Shown: positions 1 through 12,760 of the stretch, one piece after another | How positions within the stretch are numbered: the first letter of the stretch is position 1 | Layout: every line of letters begins with the position of its first letter | Assembly: GCA_015680685.1 (NCBI GenBank) | Contig: MNCI01004170.1 | Location: forward strand, 7,153 to 71,152 | From: Gnetum montanum | Lineage: Eukaryota; Streptophyta; Gnetopsida; Gnetales; Gnetaceae | Length of the DNA: 64,000 bases | Direction of reading: 5' to 3' | The notes under the pieces: generated by a model | Told to the model about the DNA's origin: nothing | What the model saw: only the letters and a program-made list of their open reading frames with translations | The model's database searches: none | Position numbers and translations under genes: made by a program

Positions 1-1520
1 AAAGAATTGACCATAAGCATTATAGTACTTGAAATTAAAATCCAAAAGTGCATGGTATGTAGAGAGAATTGACATCAAAATTCTTATAATAACATGTAAT
101 ATATAGTAACAAAGAGTTAAAACTTAAAAGACTTAACTATAGATTTTATCAATACATCCATCCTAATAAATCATGTTCAACATTACATAAAATCTCATAG
201 AACTAAAACTAAAAATAAAGGAAATAGCTCAATCAAAAAAGGCTCCAATAATCATGAAGCCCCTAGCTCTTACCACCTAAATTTCCATACAAACATACAG
301 GAAGGATTAGAAACCTTCTGGTAGAGCCAACCACCTTGGTGCACCTAGAACAAGCTAGAGGAAGGAGCACATATGTTACACATAAAATATCATCTTAAGA
401 TCCAAAACATTAGAATCCATATTAAATACCAAAACTAGAATGTTAAATAGAATTTGAAGAATATAGGTTATCCACAATTATTCTAGTGATTGATCCTCCT
501 CAAGGTCTAGGTATTTAAGCCTCACCTATATTAGACATGGTTGATCCTAGAAGCAATCCTTATGATCTACATGTCCATGTTATTTTAAATTATGAAACTA
601 AGAAATTTTCACGTAATCAATCAAAAGCAACATGATTAAGCACTGGTCCATTGTCATAGCTTGTGCATGATCATAGGCAACATTGGTCTAGTATGGTAGC
701 TATTTATTGTCTCAATAATGCCTACACATTAATATAAAGTCTAGGCCAACAAAGTACAATCATAGAAGACATGGATCAAGTATTAGAGGCCAAGCCAGAC
801 TCTCTACAATGCTTACCCATTAATCCTAATAAATTTACAACTAATAAGTTGAAGTATTAAAGGCCTCATGGATCAAAATGCTAGAGATCATGGACAGTCA
901 GAGAATGCATGAATGACAAAATGCAAATGGAATTAGAAGACCATAAGTTAACCAAGACTTAAAGTTGAAACATGGTGAAGATCATGAGGCTACCAAGAAT
1001 TACAGTTATTACTATTATTTATTTCTTCTTGATCATGGCTTATGGTTCGATTATGATCAAGACCATGACCTCACCACAAGGCATGGTAAATACCATGCTT
1101 GTAAAAAGATGATTCTTTAGCATAGGGAAACTATTCATGTGGGAGCATGACCTCACCAAGAGTCATGGTGAATACCATGATTGTAAAAATGCAATACTTT
1201 CACTTAGGGAAAGGATTCCTATGGGACCACAATCCATGGTTTATTTTTGATTCGGGACCATGACCTCACCATGACTCATGGTCTCTACTAGCACCCTTAA
1301 CACAAGTTGTGGTGGTAAGAAATGCCACCATAGATACATCAAAAAACCTTAAAGAATGGAAATTAATGTGGAAAGAAAATCAAAGATAAAAAATTAATGT
1401 ACCAGAAATATTAACATCGTAAAGAAACACATATACATAGAATAATAATCAACTTAGTAATATATTTATAATTTGGCTAAGAGAATCTTGCAAAAACTCC
1501 ATTTAATTTTAGTTCATATA
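1..1520. other. AT-rich noncoding stretch with no recognisable gene
   Basis: No ORF of useful length or recognisable domain is seen on either strand. The only clear structure is the palindromic tandem repeat at 1061-1290, listed separately. A TATTTAT string at about 1013-1022, directly left of that repeat, gives the same order of TATA then palindromes that is seen in the LTRs further right. This could therefore be the end of another minus-strand LTR family, but no LTR edges were found. Confidence 0.5.
1061..1290. repeat. Tandem repeat of about 83 bp with CATGGT/ACCATG palindromes
   Basis: The phrase CATGACCTCACC recurs at about 1063, 1145 and 1259. The first two units align over about 83 bp and the third is partial. 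Each full unit contains a palindrome: CATGGTAAATACCATG at 1082-1097 and CATGGTGAATACCATG at 1164-1179. The repeat is visible directly. Its role is unknown. Confidence 0.7.
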
Positions 1521-2430
1521 TGATGAGCGGTGAGATACTCCTACACCTAACTATATGAATCACAAGAGTTCACGTACAATCTAGTTGAATTCCATGGACT
1601 TTATAGTTTTTGGTGCATTAGCCTTCTAGAAGGTGACTCTTGCCTTAAGGTCATTCATTGTCTTCCCAATTAAACTTGTGATGTACACTGGTATGGTTAA
1701 GTGTAATTGAGACATCTGATTTTTATCCTTTGTATTTTATGGTTTGGTGTTTAAAGGGACATAAAGTAATTGGATTAACTAATTGAATTTACCTAATTAA
1801 CTAGTATCTAACTATTCCTAACATAAGCATCCAGTTCCACTTTCATACATGTCCTAAACCCATGTATCCATTACTGGGTTACCAAGTGCTATGCTACTGG
1901 GCATATCAAGCAATAATGCTGCTAGGATTACCAAGTGAATATGTATTACACTTGAAGTGGTCATACTTATGTGTTTAATCTATCTGGCTTATCTTGCTTA
2001 ATTCCCTCATTAGCTTAATTACTGGAAAACATTTAATAAATCAATAATTGAAAACATTAAATGCATAAATGAAATATTTAATCTATCCAAAACGTTGCAA
2101 GGTTTATTAGAAAGCTCATCTTTATTGCTGCACACACTATCGTGCTTAGGTACAACAATGCATGAATAAAGATCCATACACTCAATCACTCATGTTGCAG
2201 GCACTCGGGAGAAATATTCTAAGTCTCAAATGAACAAACTGCAAGAGCTTCACTACTATTAAAATCTTGTTGCCTTAAATGTGACCAGTAAGCATGTATT
2301 TATAATCAAAAAGTAGACATTGCGTTGATGAGGCCTCATCGACTTATGATACGATGCATCAATGAGGCCTCATTGATGAGGTCGTGTTGATGAGGCCTCA
2401 TCGATGCAGCCAGGAAACTGCGACTCATCA
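1521..2430 (-). repeat. Element A, 3' LTR (left copy, minus-strand element)
   Basis: It starts TGATGAG and ends CTCATCA. It aligns by eye with the LTRs at 5212, 18853, 25020, 29144, 31987 and 38549, for example in the blocks around GTTGTCTTCCCA and the AATAAAGAT hairpin. In element sense (minus) a TATAAATA box lies at 2297-2304. The hairpin arms are 2118-2126 and 2165-2173. Between the TATA box and the LTR edge are three palindromes with an AGGCCT core. The start is followed by diverged but colinear sequence, so this is an old copy. Confidence 0.85.
2323..2407. repeat. AGGCCT-cored palindrome array in element A U3
   Basis: Three palindromes lie side by side: TGATGAGGCCTCATC at 2326-2340, TCAATGAGGCCTCATTGA at 2359-2376 (18 bp, perfect), and GATGAGGCCTCATC at 2389-2402. 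They sit between the minus-strand TATA box at 2297-2304 and the LTR edge at 2430, so they would be promoter-proximal U3 sequence. The matching part of the right LTR (5980-6025) carries the same word and is cut by the N at 6026. Confidence 0.8.
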
Positions 2431-5058
2431 TACCCCCACGAGTGAATGAAAACTCATCCTTGAGTTCTTTTACAAAATTGAGAAGGTATGAGATTATTGA
2501 CTGACCTTTCACAAATAAAATAGACTAACTTGACAAAAACAGAGTGCCTAAGTGTATGGATCAACACATTACAAAAATGACGGTGTTCATGACATAAAAT
2601 TGAACACCATGACATGATTCTTCAAAATTGAGCAACATGTTCCTTGATGGTGTGAAGTTTGATGTAGAAGATCAGATAGTCCCAAGCAGTGGTGGCTTCT
2701 GAGGTTTTGAGGGACCTTCATTGACTTCATGCACATGCAGTGGTCAAGGTGGATATGGCTATCCTGATGCTACTACAACTTCTAGTTGGATGTGGAAAGA
2801 ATTCAATAGTGCTTTCATTTTCTCTTCCTTACTCCTGGGATTGTGCTCCATTCATGTAGCTTTTCCAATGTGGGTCGAAATGAGTACATTGCAAGGATAT
2901 GGAATTGCTGGAAAAAGCTCTTTTGCATTGATAAACTAGGCAGTGAATTATTTGCATTCAATGTCAAACGCTTTGACTACATCCTTTAGCTCTTAGTAAT
3001 CATTCATCCTTTTGGCTAGGTTCTCAATAGTTGATGGTTGATTTGTGAATTGTGCTCTGAGAACTTCGAGTTCAACATTTATAGTCTTAAGCTTCTGCTT
3101 GGTGTCTTTATCATGCTTGAACGCTACTTCATATAGCAAATACGAGCTAGCTGCTTCTTTTTCTAACTTTGACTATGGGTGTCTGGTAGTCAACATAGCA
3201 AGGTTCACATAGCAGAGATTGACCAACTCCATGTATCCTGTCATCTCTTCTATTTGCAACTCCTTTAGTTGGATCTTCACTTTGTTGTAGGCATCAATCC
3301 CATCAATGATGGGTTGCCAAACTTCTTTTCCTTGTTGAAGTTTTTGGAAAGCTTCATTTATTTTTGCCTTTGCCATCTAGATGTGCTTCTTGTTTACTTC
3401 CTTCTATAGGCCAACCTAGTCTCTATATTGATTTTTAACTCTTTCAAACTTAAAAGCTTCATTTTTCTAGGTGGCAATCTTAATAGAAGATTTCTAGCAT
3501 AAGGCATGAACTTCTTCCATTGGTAGATTCCAATTTTCTATGGCCAATTTCCTTAGTTCCATATTCACCCTGGCTAGCTGCTCCTACTGTTGATGAATGA
3601 ATTCTTGCATTTGTTATTTTTGGACATCAACATTATGCAAGCAATGATTTTCTGTGGGCAGAGTTTCATTCTCTTGGCACATTTGAGCCAAGTCCCTCTA
3701 AACTGAATACATCTTTGCATCTACTATGGACTAGTTGAAAATGGCTATCATTACTTCCTCCTTAGCCTTTCTAAATTATTCTTCAATCTATTAGAAAGCT
3801 TCATCTCTGGTTATTGTTGGGCTAAGGAGTGTAGGATCAGCAAGGCAGACACATAATTTAACAACCTCCATGGCTAAGCATTGATTTTGTGCTTGAGCAG
3901 TTTTGAGTTACCCCTTCAAGATGATGCATTTGTCCCTTGCTTCTAGCAGCTCTGACTATGTTACAGTGATGTTATCTAAAAAATCAGAGATATCTGGACA
4001 TCATTGCCCTGCCCCACCAATCAATCCAACAATTCTTCATGTTGGGCTACATTCAGTTTCCCGCTAACCATGCTTGTGGATGCCTGCACATCTCGAAGTG
4101 CAGATACATTTGGTATAGATGTTGCAAGTGCATTAAATGCTTCAATGATGTAGTCAGCAACTACTTGAGCCATTGTATCTTGCCATTGGTGCTACATCAC
4201 TAGGATAGTGGCCCCTTCACCTCCCTCTAAATGCACCGAGAAGGAGGTAGCATTCCTAAATATTTTTGAAAATAAATGATGTTGTGGTAATGACACCATC
4301 ACCTCTCGAGCATTCTGATTGAACCTCATTGGAAATTGTGTTCGTTGGGTAGAGAATATTGGTCCACTCCTTTCCATATGGCTAATTATTCAAGCCACCT
4401 CATTAGGGTGACTCATTGTTGATTGATACATAGATGGGTTTGTACTACTCATCGCTACATGTTGCTCTTGCTCATGCAAGAGTTGGTCTCAAATTTCACA
4501 TGATCACTTAATGGCTACGCAAGCCTCTAGCATTGTTTCTTAAGTAGGTAGTGGAGGTGGTGACTACTCCTCTTATTTAGTTATAGTCGATGTCTTTTCT
4601 TTCATGATTTCAACCCATGAAGCCAAAGGAGCATGTCTAATTGTGTTGTTGGTGTAGTAGATAATTCCTGCCCTTTTGTAGAGTTTCAGGATGAGGCACG
4701 GAAAGGGCACACACACACCTCTACCTTTGTAGCCTCACGGTGCTTCTCCTGATATTGATCTTGCTTGTGTTGTGTTTTAGTGGGACACTAGTCCCAAGTG
4801 CATTAACCGTTCACAATGTATTCCTTGTGAAGATGTGAGATGCCCAACTTTTTAAGGGTTTGAAATAGCATCCTTAGCATTGATCAATTGCGGGGGTAAG
4901 ATGATGTTGCCCTCCATATCATGCCATCACAGTTGTTCGTCTTGATGTAGGATGAAGGTCAAGTCTAGTAAATACTCATATGGATGAGTATATATCACTT
5001 TGCACTCCTGTGGGACTAGCGATTTGACATCTTTATGTTTGTGAGAAGAAGAAGACAT
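2431..5058 (-). pseudogene. Element A internal ORF, decayed gag-like protein
   Basis: Reading the minus strand from an ATG at 5058 gives a short Ser/Lys-rich leader. A segment with THPYEY and then FILHQDEQL follows, clearly related to the N-terminus of the intact element D protein (THPDEY, FVFHQDEQL). One CGA codon there has become TGA. After this module the sequence no longer resembles the D protein: it is rich in charged and Gln residues, with short open stretches at 4377-4192 and 3376-3173 and many stops. No gag, protease or polymerase motif is visible. The internal region is only about 2.8 kb, so the element was non-autonomous. Its body resembles the internal part of element C near 30.2 kb. 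Confidence 0.6.
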
Positions 5059-5190
5059 TTTACAATATAAAATAAAATTATCATTATGCTTAGTAATTTA
5101 TATGTCATTGAGAGTGATGTTGACCTTTAGTTCATCTAATGATATAAATAATATTCACTAATCCTAGATAGCACACGTTTCAATAAACAA

Positions 5191-5211
5191 AGTTCCTAGC
5201 AATAGCACCAA
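5191..5211 (-). other. Element A primer-binding site (tRNA-Asp type, decayed)
   Basis: The plus strand reads TCCTAGCAATAGCACCA directly before the LTR start at 5212. This is a degraded form of the 3' end of plant tRNA-Asp, seen nearly intact in element D at 38530-38547. Its position against the LTR confirms a minus-strand element whose 5' LTR is the right-hand one. Confidence 0.7.
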
Positions 5212-6025
5212 TGATGATTGACAAGGTACCCCTACACTCAACCATATGAATCACAAGTGTTCACACGCAATTCAATTAAATTCTATGGACTTTATAGTCT
5301 TAGGTGCACTAGTCTTCTAGGAGGTGAATCTTGCCTTAAGGTCATTCGTTGTCTTCCCAATTACACTTATGACGTACACTAGTATGGTTAAGTGTAATTG
5401 AGGCATATGATTTTTATCATTTTTTATTTTATGGTTTGGTGTTTAAAGGAAGATAAAGCAATTAGATTAAATAATTTAATTTAAATAATTAACTAGTATT
5501 AGCTATTCCTAACATAAGCATCTGATACCACTTTTTGCACATGTCCTGAACCCACATATCCACTACTAGGTTACTAAGTGCTATGCTAATGGGTGTACCA
5601 AGGAATAACGCTACTGAGATTACCAAGTGAATACGTGTTACGTTCGAAGTGGTTGTACTTATGTGTTTAATCTATTTGGCTTATCTTGCTTAATTCCCTC
5701 ATTAGCTTAATTATTGGAAAAAATTTAATAAATAAAAAATTGAAAACATTAAATGCATAAATAAAATATTTAATCTAGCCAAAGTAGCACACACTGTCAT
5801 GCTCAGGTACAACAATGCTTGAATAAAGATCCATACACTCAATGACTCCTACTACAAGCACTCAAGAGAAATATTCTAACTCTCAAATGAAAAAATTGTA
5901 AGAGCTTCACTACTACTAAAATCTTGATGCATAAATGTAACTAGTAGACATGTATTTATAGGAAAAATACCGACACTGCATCAACGAGGCCTCATCAATG
6001 CATGATATGATGCATTGACGAGGCC
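5212..6025 (-). repeat. Element A, 5' LTR (right copy, truncated)
   Basis: It starts TGATGATTG and is colinear with the left LTR at 1521-2430. The minus-strand TATAAATA box is at 5953-5960. A segment around the left hairpin arm, containing TCTTTATT, is deleted near 5785, while the AATAAAGAT arm at 5822 remains. The LTR stops inside its palindrome array at the ambiguous base 6026, after which the sequence is unrelated. The end and the target duplication are therefore missing from this assembly. Confidence 0.8.
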
Positions 6026-6026
6026 N

Positions 6027-7789
6027 TTTTAGAATATCGTTCATTGTGCATCTCAATATGAAGACATAAACATAGATGCAGTTGATTAACTTAGAGAAAA
6101 TATGTTAATTTTATAGATAAAATATCATTTAGGATTATTGATATACTCTCATTAAAGTGTTATGGATAGAATATTATTTAGCATTATTGATAGGCTCTCC
6201 CTAGAGCATTATGGATGGAATATTATTTAGTATTACTCATCTACGATTGGTAGTTGGCTACTTGACGAAAACCAACAAGACAAAACATATCAAGGGTATA
6301 AAAGGAATGTTGGAAGTTTTAGAGTTGGATGTTGTACGTTTAGTAGTTAGGAAGGCCTACAATACATACTAGATCAAGATTTATCGATGTACGAATGTAA
6401 TACAAGGGTTCACTAATGAGAGAGACAAAGATTAACTAAATAAGAAAAGAATGAGTGTAAAACATAATCCTAAATTTATACATGATTCTAGGATTTCCAA
6501 GATAAATCTAATCAATAGTTCATAATAGATACTTGAGTAATTACTTCTACAAAAACTAGAAAAAGCTTGCCAAAGGATCTAATGATAATTAGAGAGTCCA
6601 AGTTCACTATTACAAGAAATATAATGAAGCTTGATGTTATTTCGAAATATATTATAATTCTAGAAACATGAAATTGTCACTTATGAACATAGGACATTAT
6701 CCCAACAACCTATTATGAGAAAGAAAATACAAAGTAATTAATAGGTTCTACACTAAATCCAAAAAGTTGGTTAAAATAATATTCTAGGTAAAACTCTAAA
6801 AGTTGTGAAAATCAAATTAAAATAAATATCTTAAAGTTCCATATTTTATCAAGGTATTTATTCTTTCATTAATTTTTCAAATATATGCAAAGGAAATTGT
6901 TAGTCTTCTCGATCCCATTAAGCAAATAGAACCTATTTCTAGACCATTTAGTTCTCTTAGTAATTTTTTTGGTTGAAATTAATCTTCTTAAATGTTAAAA
7001 GGAAATGGTATTGTAAGCAAGCATTAAGACTTACATTCAACCAATTATATATTATACTCTTCATCAATGGAATTCTCTAGGTTTTGAGGAGACAGTAAAA
7101 GCCCAGTTAAAATCAAGCCAAATTAATTGATATTTTATAAGTGAGAATTTGATACAGAGGAGATTGAGTCATCTACCTAAAAATTTTAGAAATTTATCAA
7201 GGCATTATCACAAGACGCACAAAAAATAAAATAAAATAGAAAAAAAATCTCAAAATGTAACTACTTTCAAAAAAATTCCAACTGTACAATGGAGCATATA
7301 ATTAGCAAAATAGCATTGATGGATGAAATCCATGAGTAAACCAAAAAAAGTCTTCAAAGGTTATTAGCCTTCAAAGAGAAGATTGAAGGGAAAATGAAGC
7401 TTGGAGTTATCCCAAAGGATAATAAATAGATTTTGCTAAAATTAGTAGAACATAATCCCTAGAGGAAAAAAAACTTGAAGCTAATCTTGAAGGAATTAAG
7501 ATAAAGATAGGATCTTTAATTATAGAAGCTTTGAAAGANCAACATGAAAATGGGAAAAGTGTTTGGATAATAAGGATCTTACTCAAAAGGAAATTGCAAA
7601 AAGGGCTAAATAATGGAAAAAGGTTAAGGCACCTCATGAACAAGTTTTTTTTAGTAGACATAAATGCTAGCAACATGGAAAGGTGTTGGTTCCATAGATT
7701 TTGTAGTTCTTGGATTATTAAATTTGTTGTAAGAAATACAAGAGTGAAATGAAGAAATAGATATTCTAGTGGCATTACAATGTTAGTGA
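6027..7789. other. AT-rich stretch with a short tandem repeat and a possible LTR promoter fragment
   Basis: A repeat of about 53 bp, built on ATTATTTAGCATTATTGATA, occurs roughly three times at 6110-6240. A TATAAAAGG string at about 6297, followed by a T/A-rich leader, resembles a plant LTR promoter, but no LTR edges or duplicated copy were found. An ambiguous base lies at 7539. A plus ORF at 7531-7752 and a minus ORF at 7407-7775 show no recognisable domain. The former may be a remnant of the region upstream of the LINE endonuclease. Confidence 0.4.
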
Positions 7790-10760
7790 GGAAATCTCTT
7801 GAAGTTTGTATACTTTTAGAAAAAAGCGATGACCATAAATAATATGTTGGCTAAAAATCTGATATAGGCATGGCTTTTCTTTCATTGTCATATACCATTT
7901 TTCACCTAGAGATTTTACATTGTGTGATTCTATAGAGCTATCTCATAATCATCCTTTTTAGTTATTAGGGAGAGATATTGTAGAATTTTTAACAAAAGGC
8001 TTAGTATTTATTTATGGATATTTTAATGCAAGGATAAGTTCATAGAAAATTAAAATTATTCAATAGCAACATAGTGTTGGCAATTTAAACATTGTAAAAG
8101 ATCACAACTGGACATGATATTCTCCATATAGCACTATTAATAAGATGGCTCAACAACTAGTAGAATAGAAAAAAATATTTAATCTTCTAATTTGCAATAG
8201 CCTTGCTAGATTTCTTCAATTTTCATCATTTACTTTCACAGAACCTCAAGGTAACTCTTGCATTGATTTGCTTTTATGTTCTTATGAAGATATTGATTTT
8301 ATTAAGAAGTTGAAAGTTAGAAAAAGAGAAGATTTAGTGGAGTCTTATCATCATCATGTAGAGTTTTTGTTACAAATTAAAATTATTTCTTTGAAAAAAA
8401 TTAAAATAGAAAAAAATTTCAGTATAGACTCACTCCAAAAGTCAAGAAAAAATATATAATTTCAGCACATAACAAGTGGACTACTGAAAGAGATCATAAA
8501 GAGCTTGAATAAATTTTTCTTATAATAGCTAAGCAAGGTGTGCATTCATAAGAATATGGTACTTGGAAGACTTTGTTTGATAAGGATTGCATGCAAGCTA
8601 GGTTGAATATTAAGAATGCAAATAAGAGTCATAAACAAAACTTAGTTAAGGCATATAAAATCTTGATTAGAACAAAGAGAAGGAAATTGATCAAGAAGCA
8701 ACAAGAATATTTTGCTTACATCATTAAAAAGGAACCTAGATAGTTTTCAAAATTTTTTTGTCATAAATCCTTTTCATCATTTAATATTTATTTTAAATAT
8801 TTTTTCTCATTTTACAATAAGCTATTTATAAGGGAAGATGATAGATATACTACTATTATATGACAAGCACCTTTCTAATTTACTCTTAAGGTAGCTATAA
8901 AGGATATTAAAAAGCTTGCATCTAGCAAAGTTGTAGATCTAGATGGTTTATATACAAAATTATTAAACCATACATGATCTTGTATTCATAGAAAAATTTG
9001 GCACAAATTAAATTTAGAAATGGAGCAAGAATTAAATCAACATTGAAAAACTATTAGAATTATCTTATTATATAAAAATGGAAATAAAAATAATTTGAAC
9101 AATTATTGAATGATCGTTGTGAGCAATATTTTTGCTAAGTTATTGGACACTCTACTAGAAAAGAGAATTAGTTCTTGGGTTAAAAGTAACCTAGTTAGGA
9201 CAAGCTATCAAGCAAGTTTTAGACAAACTTATTCTACTATTGATCATTTAATTACTCTTAGACACTACATAGAGTTTGCAGAAATACATAATAACGATAT
9301 TTTTATTTGTTCATTGATTTTGCAAAAGCATATGATTCAATGAACCATTCAAAATGATGGTTGTGCATGCATAAAATTAACCTTCTTTCACGTTTGATTG
9401 TAGCAACTCAAAGATTGTATGAGGAAGTGATTATTAGAACTATAAATAGTAATTCAGAGAAAAATTTTAGTTCCAAAGCAAAATTGGAGTTAAGCAAGAT
9501 TGTCAACTTTCTGTAACTCTCTTTAGTATCTTTATTAATGAAATGCAAGAATAGTTGTACAATGGGAAAGATATTGATGCTATCAAAATTGGATTTGAAG
9601 TAATGAATCTTCTTTTATATGAAGATGATGCTACCTTGATTTCCACTATTGTCGAAGATATGCAACATATGTTACAAATTTAAAACTATTGTCATTCATC
9701 TAGACTTCAAGTGAATGTAGATAAGACCAAATTGATGATCTAGGGTACAAGAAATACTTGTTATAAATTTCATCTAGGAGGTATCAATGTGAAAAGAGTA
9801 GATTCTTATAAATATTTAGGTCTCATTTATATGGACAATTACATGTGGGAGAACTATATCAATGAAAAAGTAGCAAGAGGTTTCAAGGCTTAGTACACTT
9901 TCAAAAATAATTGCAAGGATCTAGGACTCTAGGCTTATAAGGTTAGAAAACAAAATTTTCAAATTATCATCTATCCTACTATGTTGTATAGATGTGTTGT
10001 TTGGGGACCTAGACTTAGTGCTAAACTTTAGAAATATATTAAAAGAGTGCAAAAAGCTTTATTTTTCGATGAGTTAAAGGTGAAGATACAACCACCTCAC
10101 TCAATGTTATTATATGAATGTGATTATTATCTTTAGAAGTAGAAGCCTTGTCCTAATTCATTACATACCCTTGTAGCTTGCAAACCTTAAGGCAAGACAA
10201 ATTTTCTAAAGAAGTTCTTAAGGATACATGAGACTGTGGTTGGTATTTTAAGGGATACAATGGTTGAGAAAATGAAATATTTCGTGGAAAGAAATGTAGT
10301 AAAATCCTAAGCATATTCACGAACTAGTGAAGCAAAAGGTTTTAACACAAATGTGGTGTAATGTAAAAGGAAAGAGATAATTTTATTTACATAAGATTAG
10401 ATTTAATAAACTAGATGTAGAAGCTCACTATCTCTCTACTACTATTCTAATAAAGAATCAGAATACTATTAGCAAGCTTCGGTTAAGTTCTCACCATCTT
10501 AGAATTAAAAGTGAAAGATGGATTCAGCTCCCCTAAGAAGAGTACATTTGTAGATTATGAAGATTAGGAGCCCTTGAAGATAAGGTATAGGTGCTTCTTT
10601 TTTATGCTACAAATACCCATTTGAGATAGTATTATAATGTTACAACAAAAAGCCTATATGATTTTTTTTATGCCCCTTTAGTGCTTGGTCAATTTGTAGA
10701 GTATATCTTTATTTTTCATGACAATGTAATATTTTTCCAATAGATGCTATAGGTCTTTGA
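7790..10760 (+). pseudogene. Decayed non-LTR retrotransposon (LINE) with endonuclease and reverse transcriptase
   Basis: Many stops and frameshifts interrupt it, but the order of landmarks is that of a plant LINE ORF2. An endonuclease end with GYFNAR (normally GDFNAR) lies near 8020. SFTFTEPQG followed by IDLLLCS lies near 8230-8280. The RT start VSNIFAKLLDTLLEKRIS lies at about 9113, and then STIDHLITLRH. LLYEDDATLIS near 9610 stands where the YADD box is expected. YKYLGLIY lies near 9810, and a C-terminal REGALED-like segment near 10560. The YADD alanine is changed to glutamate. A fragment of the same family lies on the opposite strand near 15.6 kb. It is inactive; no poly(A) tail or target duplication was found. 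Confidence 0.8.
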
Positions 10761-11496
10761 ACATAATTAAGCTTCATTTCATTTTCATTTTCATAATTAT
10801 CATCATCATGAAGGATACCTATTTAATATTTGTTCTTTTCTTTTCAAGAAAAAATATTTCAAGGAAAAGAAAAAATGTGATGAAGTTGAGGATACAACAA
10901 AAAAAAAAAAAAACCATTTGAAGATAAACTAATAAATAAAAAAGATAATGTCAGTGATAAGAATGATCAAAATATAATAAAGAAACTATATAAGCCAAGA
11001 GCTTTAGTGAATAGTTTTATTTTTACTATGGGAAGTATTGATTACTCAGATAAATAGCATGCAAGGAAAATCTTTCCTTATGTAACAAGACTACTATTTA
11101 CTCAAAGATGAAATATTTTGTTTACAAGAAAGGTTTAAAAGATACCAAAGATAATTGATGTAAGGTTATCATGGGAATTATAGGCTAGAATATACTTTTG
11201 TATCTTCCTCTTCTACAAAAGTTGGTATTTCGCTAAACCTTTCTATTGCTACATAGAATCCTTTCAGTATATTAAGTTTGAGAATAAATATTGAAAATGA
11301 GGTAAATGTTATTAGGACTAGGCTTAGGACTATCTTACTAACAATTAATTTTTCTCTTTAATTTTTTTAAAGGATCTATTGTAAGACTCACCTCATTAGA
11401 CATCCCTAAAATTGGAAAGTGATTCATTTCTATGTTGCTTTTGGAGATTTCTACTCAATGATTTAGCATGTTATGTGCTTTATATTTTTATTACTT
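10761..11496. other. AT-rich noncoding stretch before the gap
   Basis: The sequence is mostly A/T with a 14-base A run near 10901. Nothing recognisable is coded. The A run lies about 140 bp past the last recognisable LINE segment and could be the remnant of a LINE tail, but this is a weak inference. Confidence 0.4.
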
Positions 11497-12488
11497 NNNN
11501 NNNNNNNNNNNNNNNNNNNNNNNNNNNNNNNNNNNNNNNNNNNNNNNNNNNNNNNNNNNNNNNNNNNNNNNNNNNNNNNNNNNNNNNNNNNNNNNNNNNN
11601 NNNNNNNNNNNNNNNNNNNNNNNNNNNNNNNNNNNNNNNNNNNNNNNNNNNNNNNNNNNNNNNNNNNNNNNNNNNNNNNNNNNNNNNNNNNNNNNNNNNN
11701 NNNNNNNNNNNNNNNNNNNNNNNNNNNNNNNNNNNNNNNNNNNNNNNNNNNNNNNNNNNNNNNNNNNNNNNNNNNNNNNNNNNNNNNNNNNNNNNNNNNN
11801 NNNNNNNNNNNNNNNNNNNNNNNNNNNNNNNNNNNNNNNNNNNNNNNNNNNNNNNNNNNNNNNNNNNNNNNNNNNNNNNNNNNNNNNNNNNNNNNNNNNN
11901 NNNNNNNNNNNNNNNNNNNNNNNNNNNNNNNNNNNNNNNNNNNNNNNNNNNNNNNNNNNNNNNNNNNNNNNNNNNNNNNNNNNNNNNNNNNNNNNNNNNN
12001 NNNNNNNNNNNNNNNNNNNNNNNNNNNNNNNNNNNNNNNNNNNNNNNNNNNNNNNNNNNNNNNNNNNNNNNNNNNNNNNNNNNNNNNNNNNNNNNNNNNN
12101 NNNNNNNNNNNNNNNNNNNNNNNNNNNNNNNNNNNNNNNNNNNNNNNNNNNNNNNNNNNNNNNNNNNNNNNNNNNNNNNNNNNNNNNNNNNNNNNNNNNN
12201 NNNNNNNNNNNNNNNNNNNNNNNNNNNNNNNNNNNNNNNNNNNNNNNNNNNNNNNNNNNNNNNNNNNNNNNNNNNNNNNNNNNNNNNNNNNNNNNNNNNN
12301 NNNNNNNNNNNNNNNNNNNNNNNNNNNNNNNNNNNNNNNNNNNNNNNNNNNNNNNNNNNNNNNNNNNNNNNNNNNNNNNNNNNNNNNNNNNNNNNNNNNN
12401 NNNNNNNNNNNNNNNNNNNNNNNNNNNNNNNNNNNNNNNNNNNNNNNNNNNNNNNNNNNNNNNNNNNNNNNNNNNNNNNNNNNNNNNN
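11497..12488. other. Assembly gap (992 N)
   Basis: An unbroken run of N. Any reading frame through it is meaningless. Confidence 0.99.
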
Positions 12489-12504
12489 AAAAAAAGTAAC
12501 ATAT

Positions 12505-12760
12505 GATTCTTAAGTTGAAAGCGTTAAGTTCAAGCCTATATATATCTACTCAAAAGGTGGCTAGGATTTTACTTATTTACTAGTACTCCTAAGATGGGAC
12601 CACCACTTGGAGTGATGGTAAGGTTCTTGTTTCTTAAGTTGTAAGAGCTAAGTTCAAGCTTGGGTGCTGCCACTTGAAAAGGGTAATTATGAACATTAAA
12701 CTCTAGCGTAATTACTAGTCCTCCTAAGATCCTATTCATAAAGGAACATTGAAGAGTAGA
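12505..12760 (+). repeat. Possible tRNA-derived SINE-like repeat
   Basis: The sequence around GAGTGATGGTAAGGTTCTTG, followed about 35 bp later by AAGTTCAAGC, resembles the A and B boxes of a tRNA-derived Pol III promoter. A second partial copy of the downstream part is at about 12507-12540. A related copy with the same CCACTTGAAA phrase lies at 27490-27790. The match to boxes is approximate, so this is tentative. Confidence 0.4.

Noticed and set aside
2326-2340. AGGCCT-cored palindrome as a 2-LTR circle junction (it contains TGATGAG and CTCATC, the LTR end sequences)
   Set aside because: A circle junction would have the order CTCATCA then TGATGAG. The palindrome has the reverse order, and the LTR ends are inverted repeats, so a 7-bp match is weak evidence.
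11412-12513. Long reading frames of over 340 codons on both strands
   Set aside because: They consist almost entirely of N from the assembly gap.
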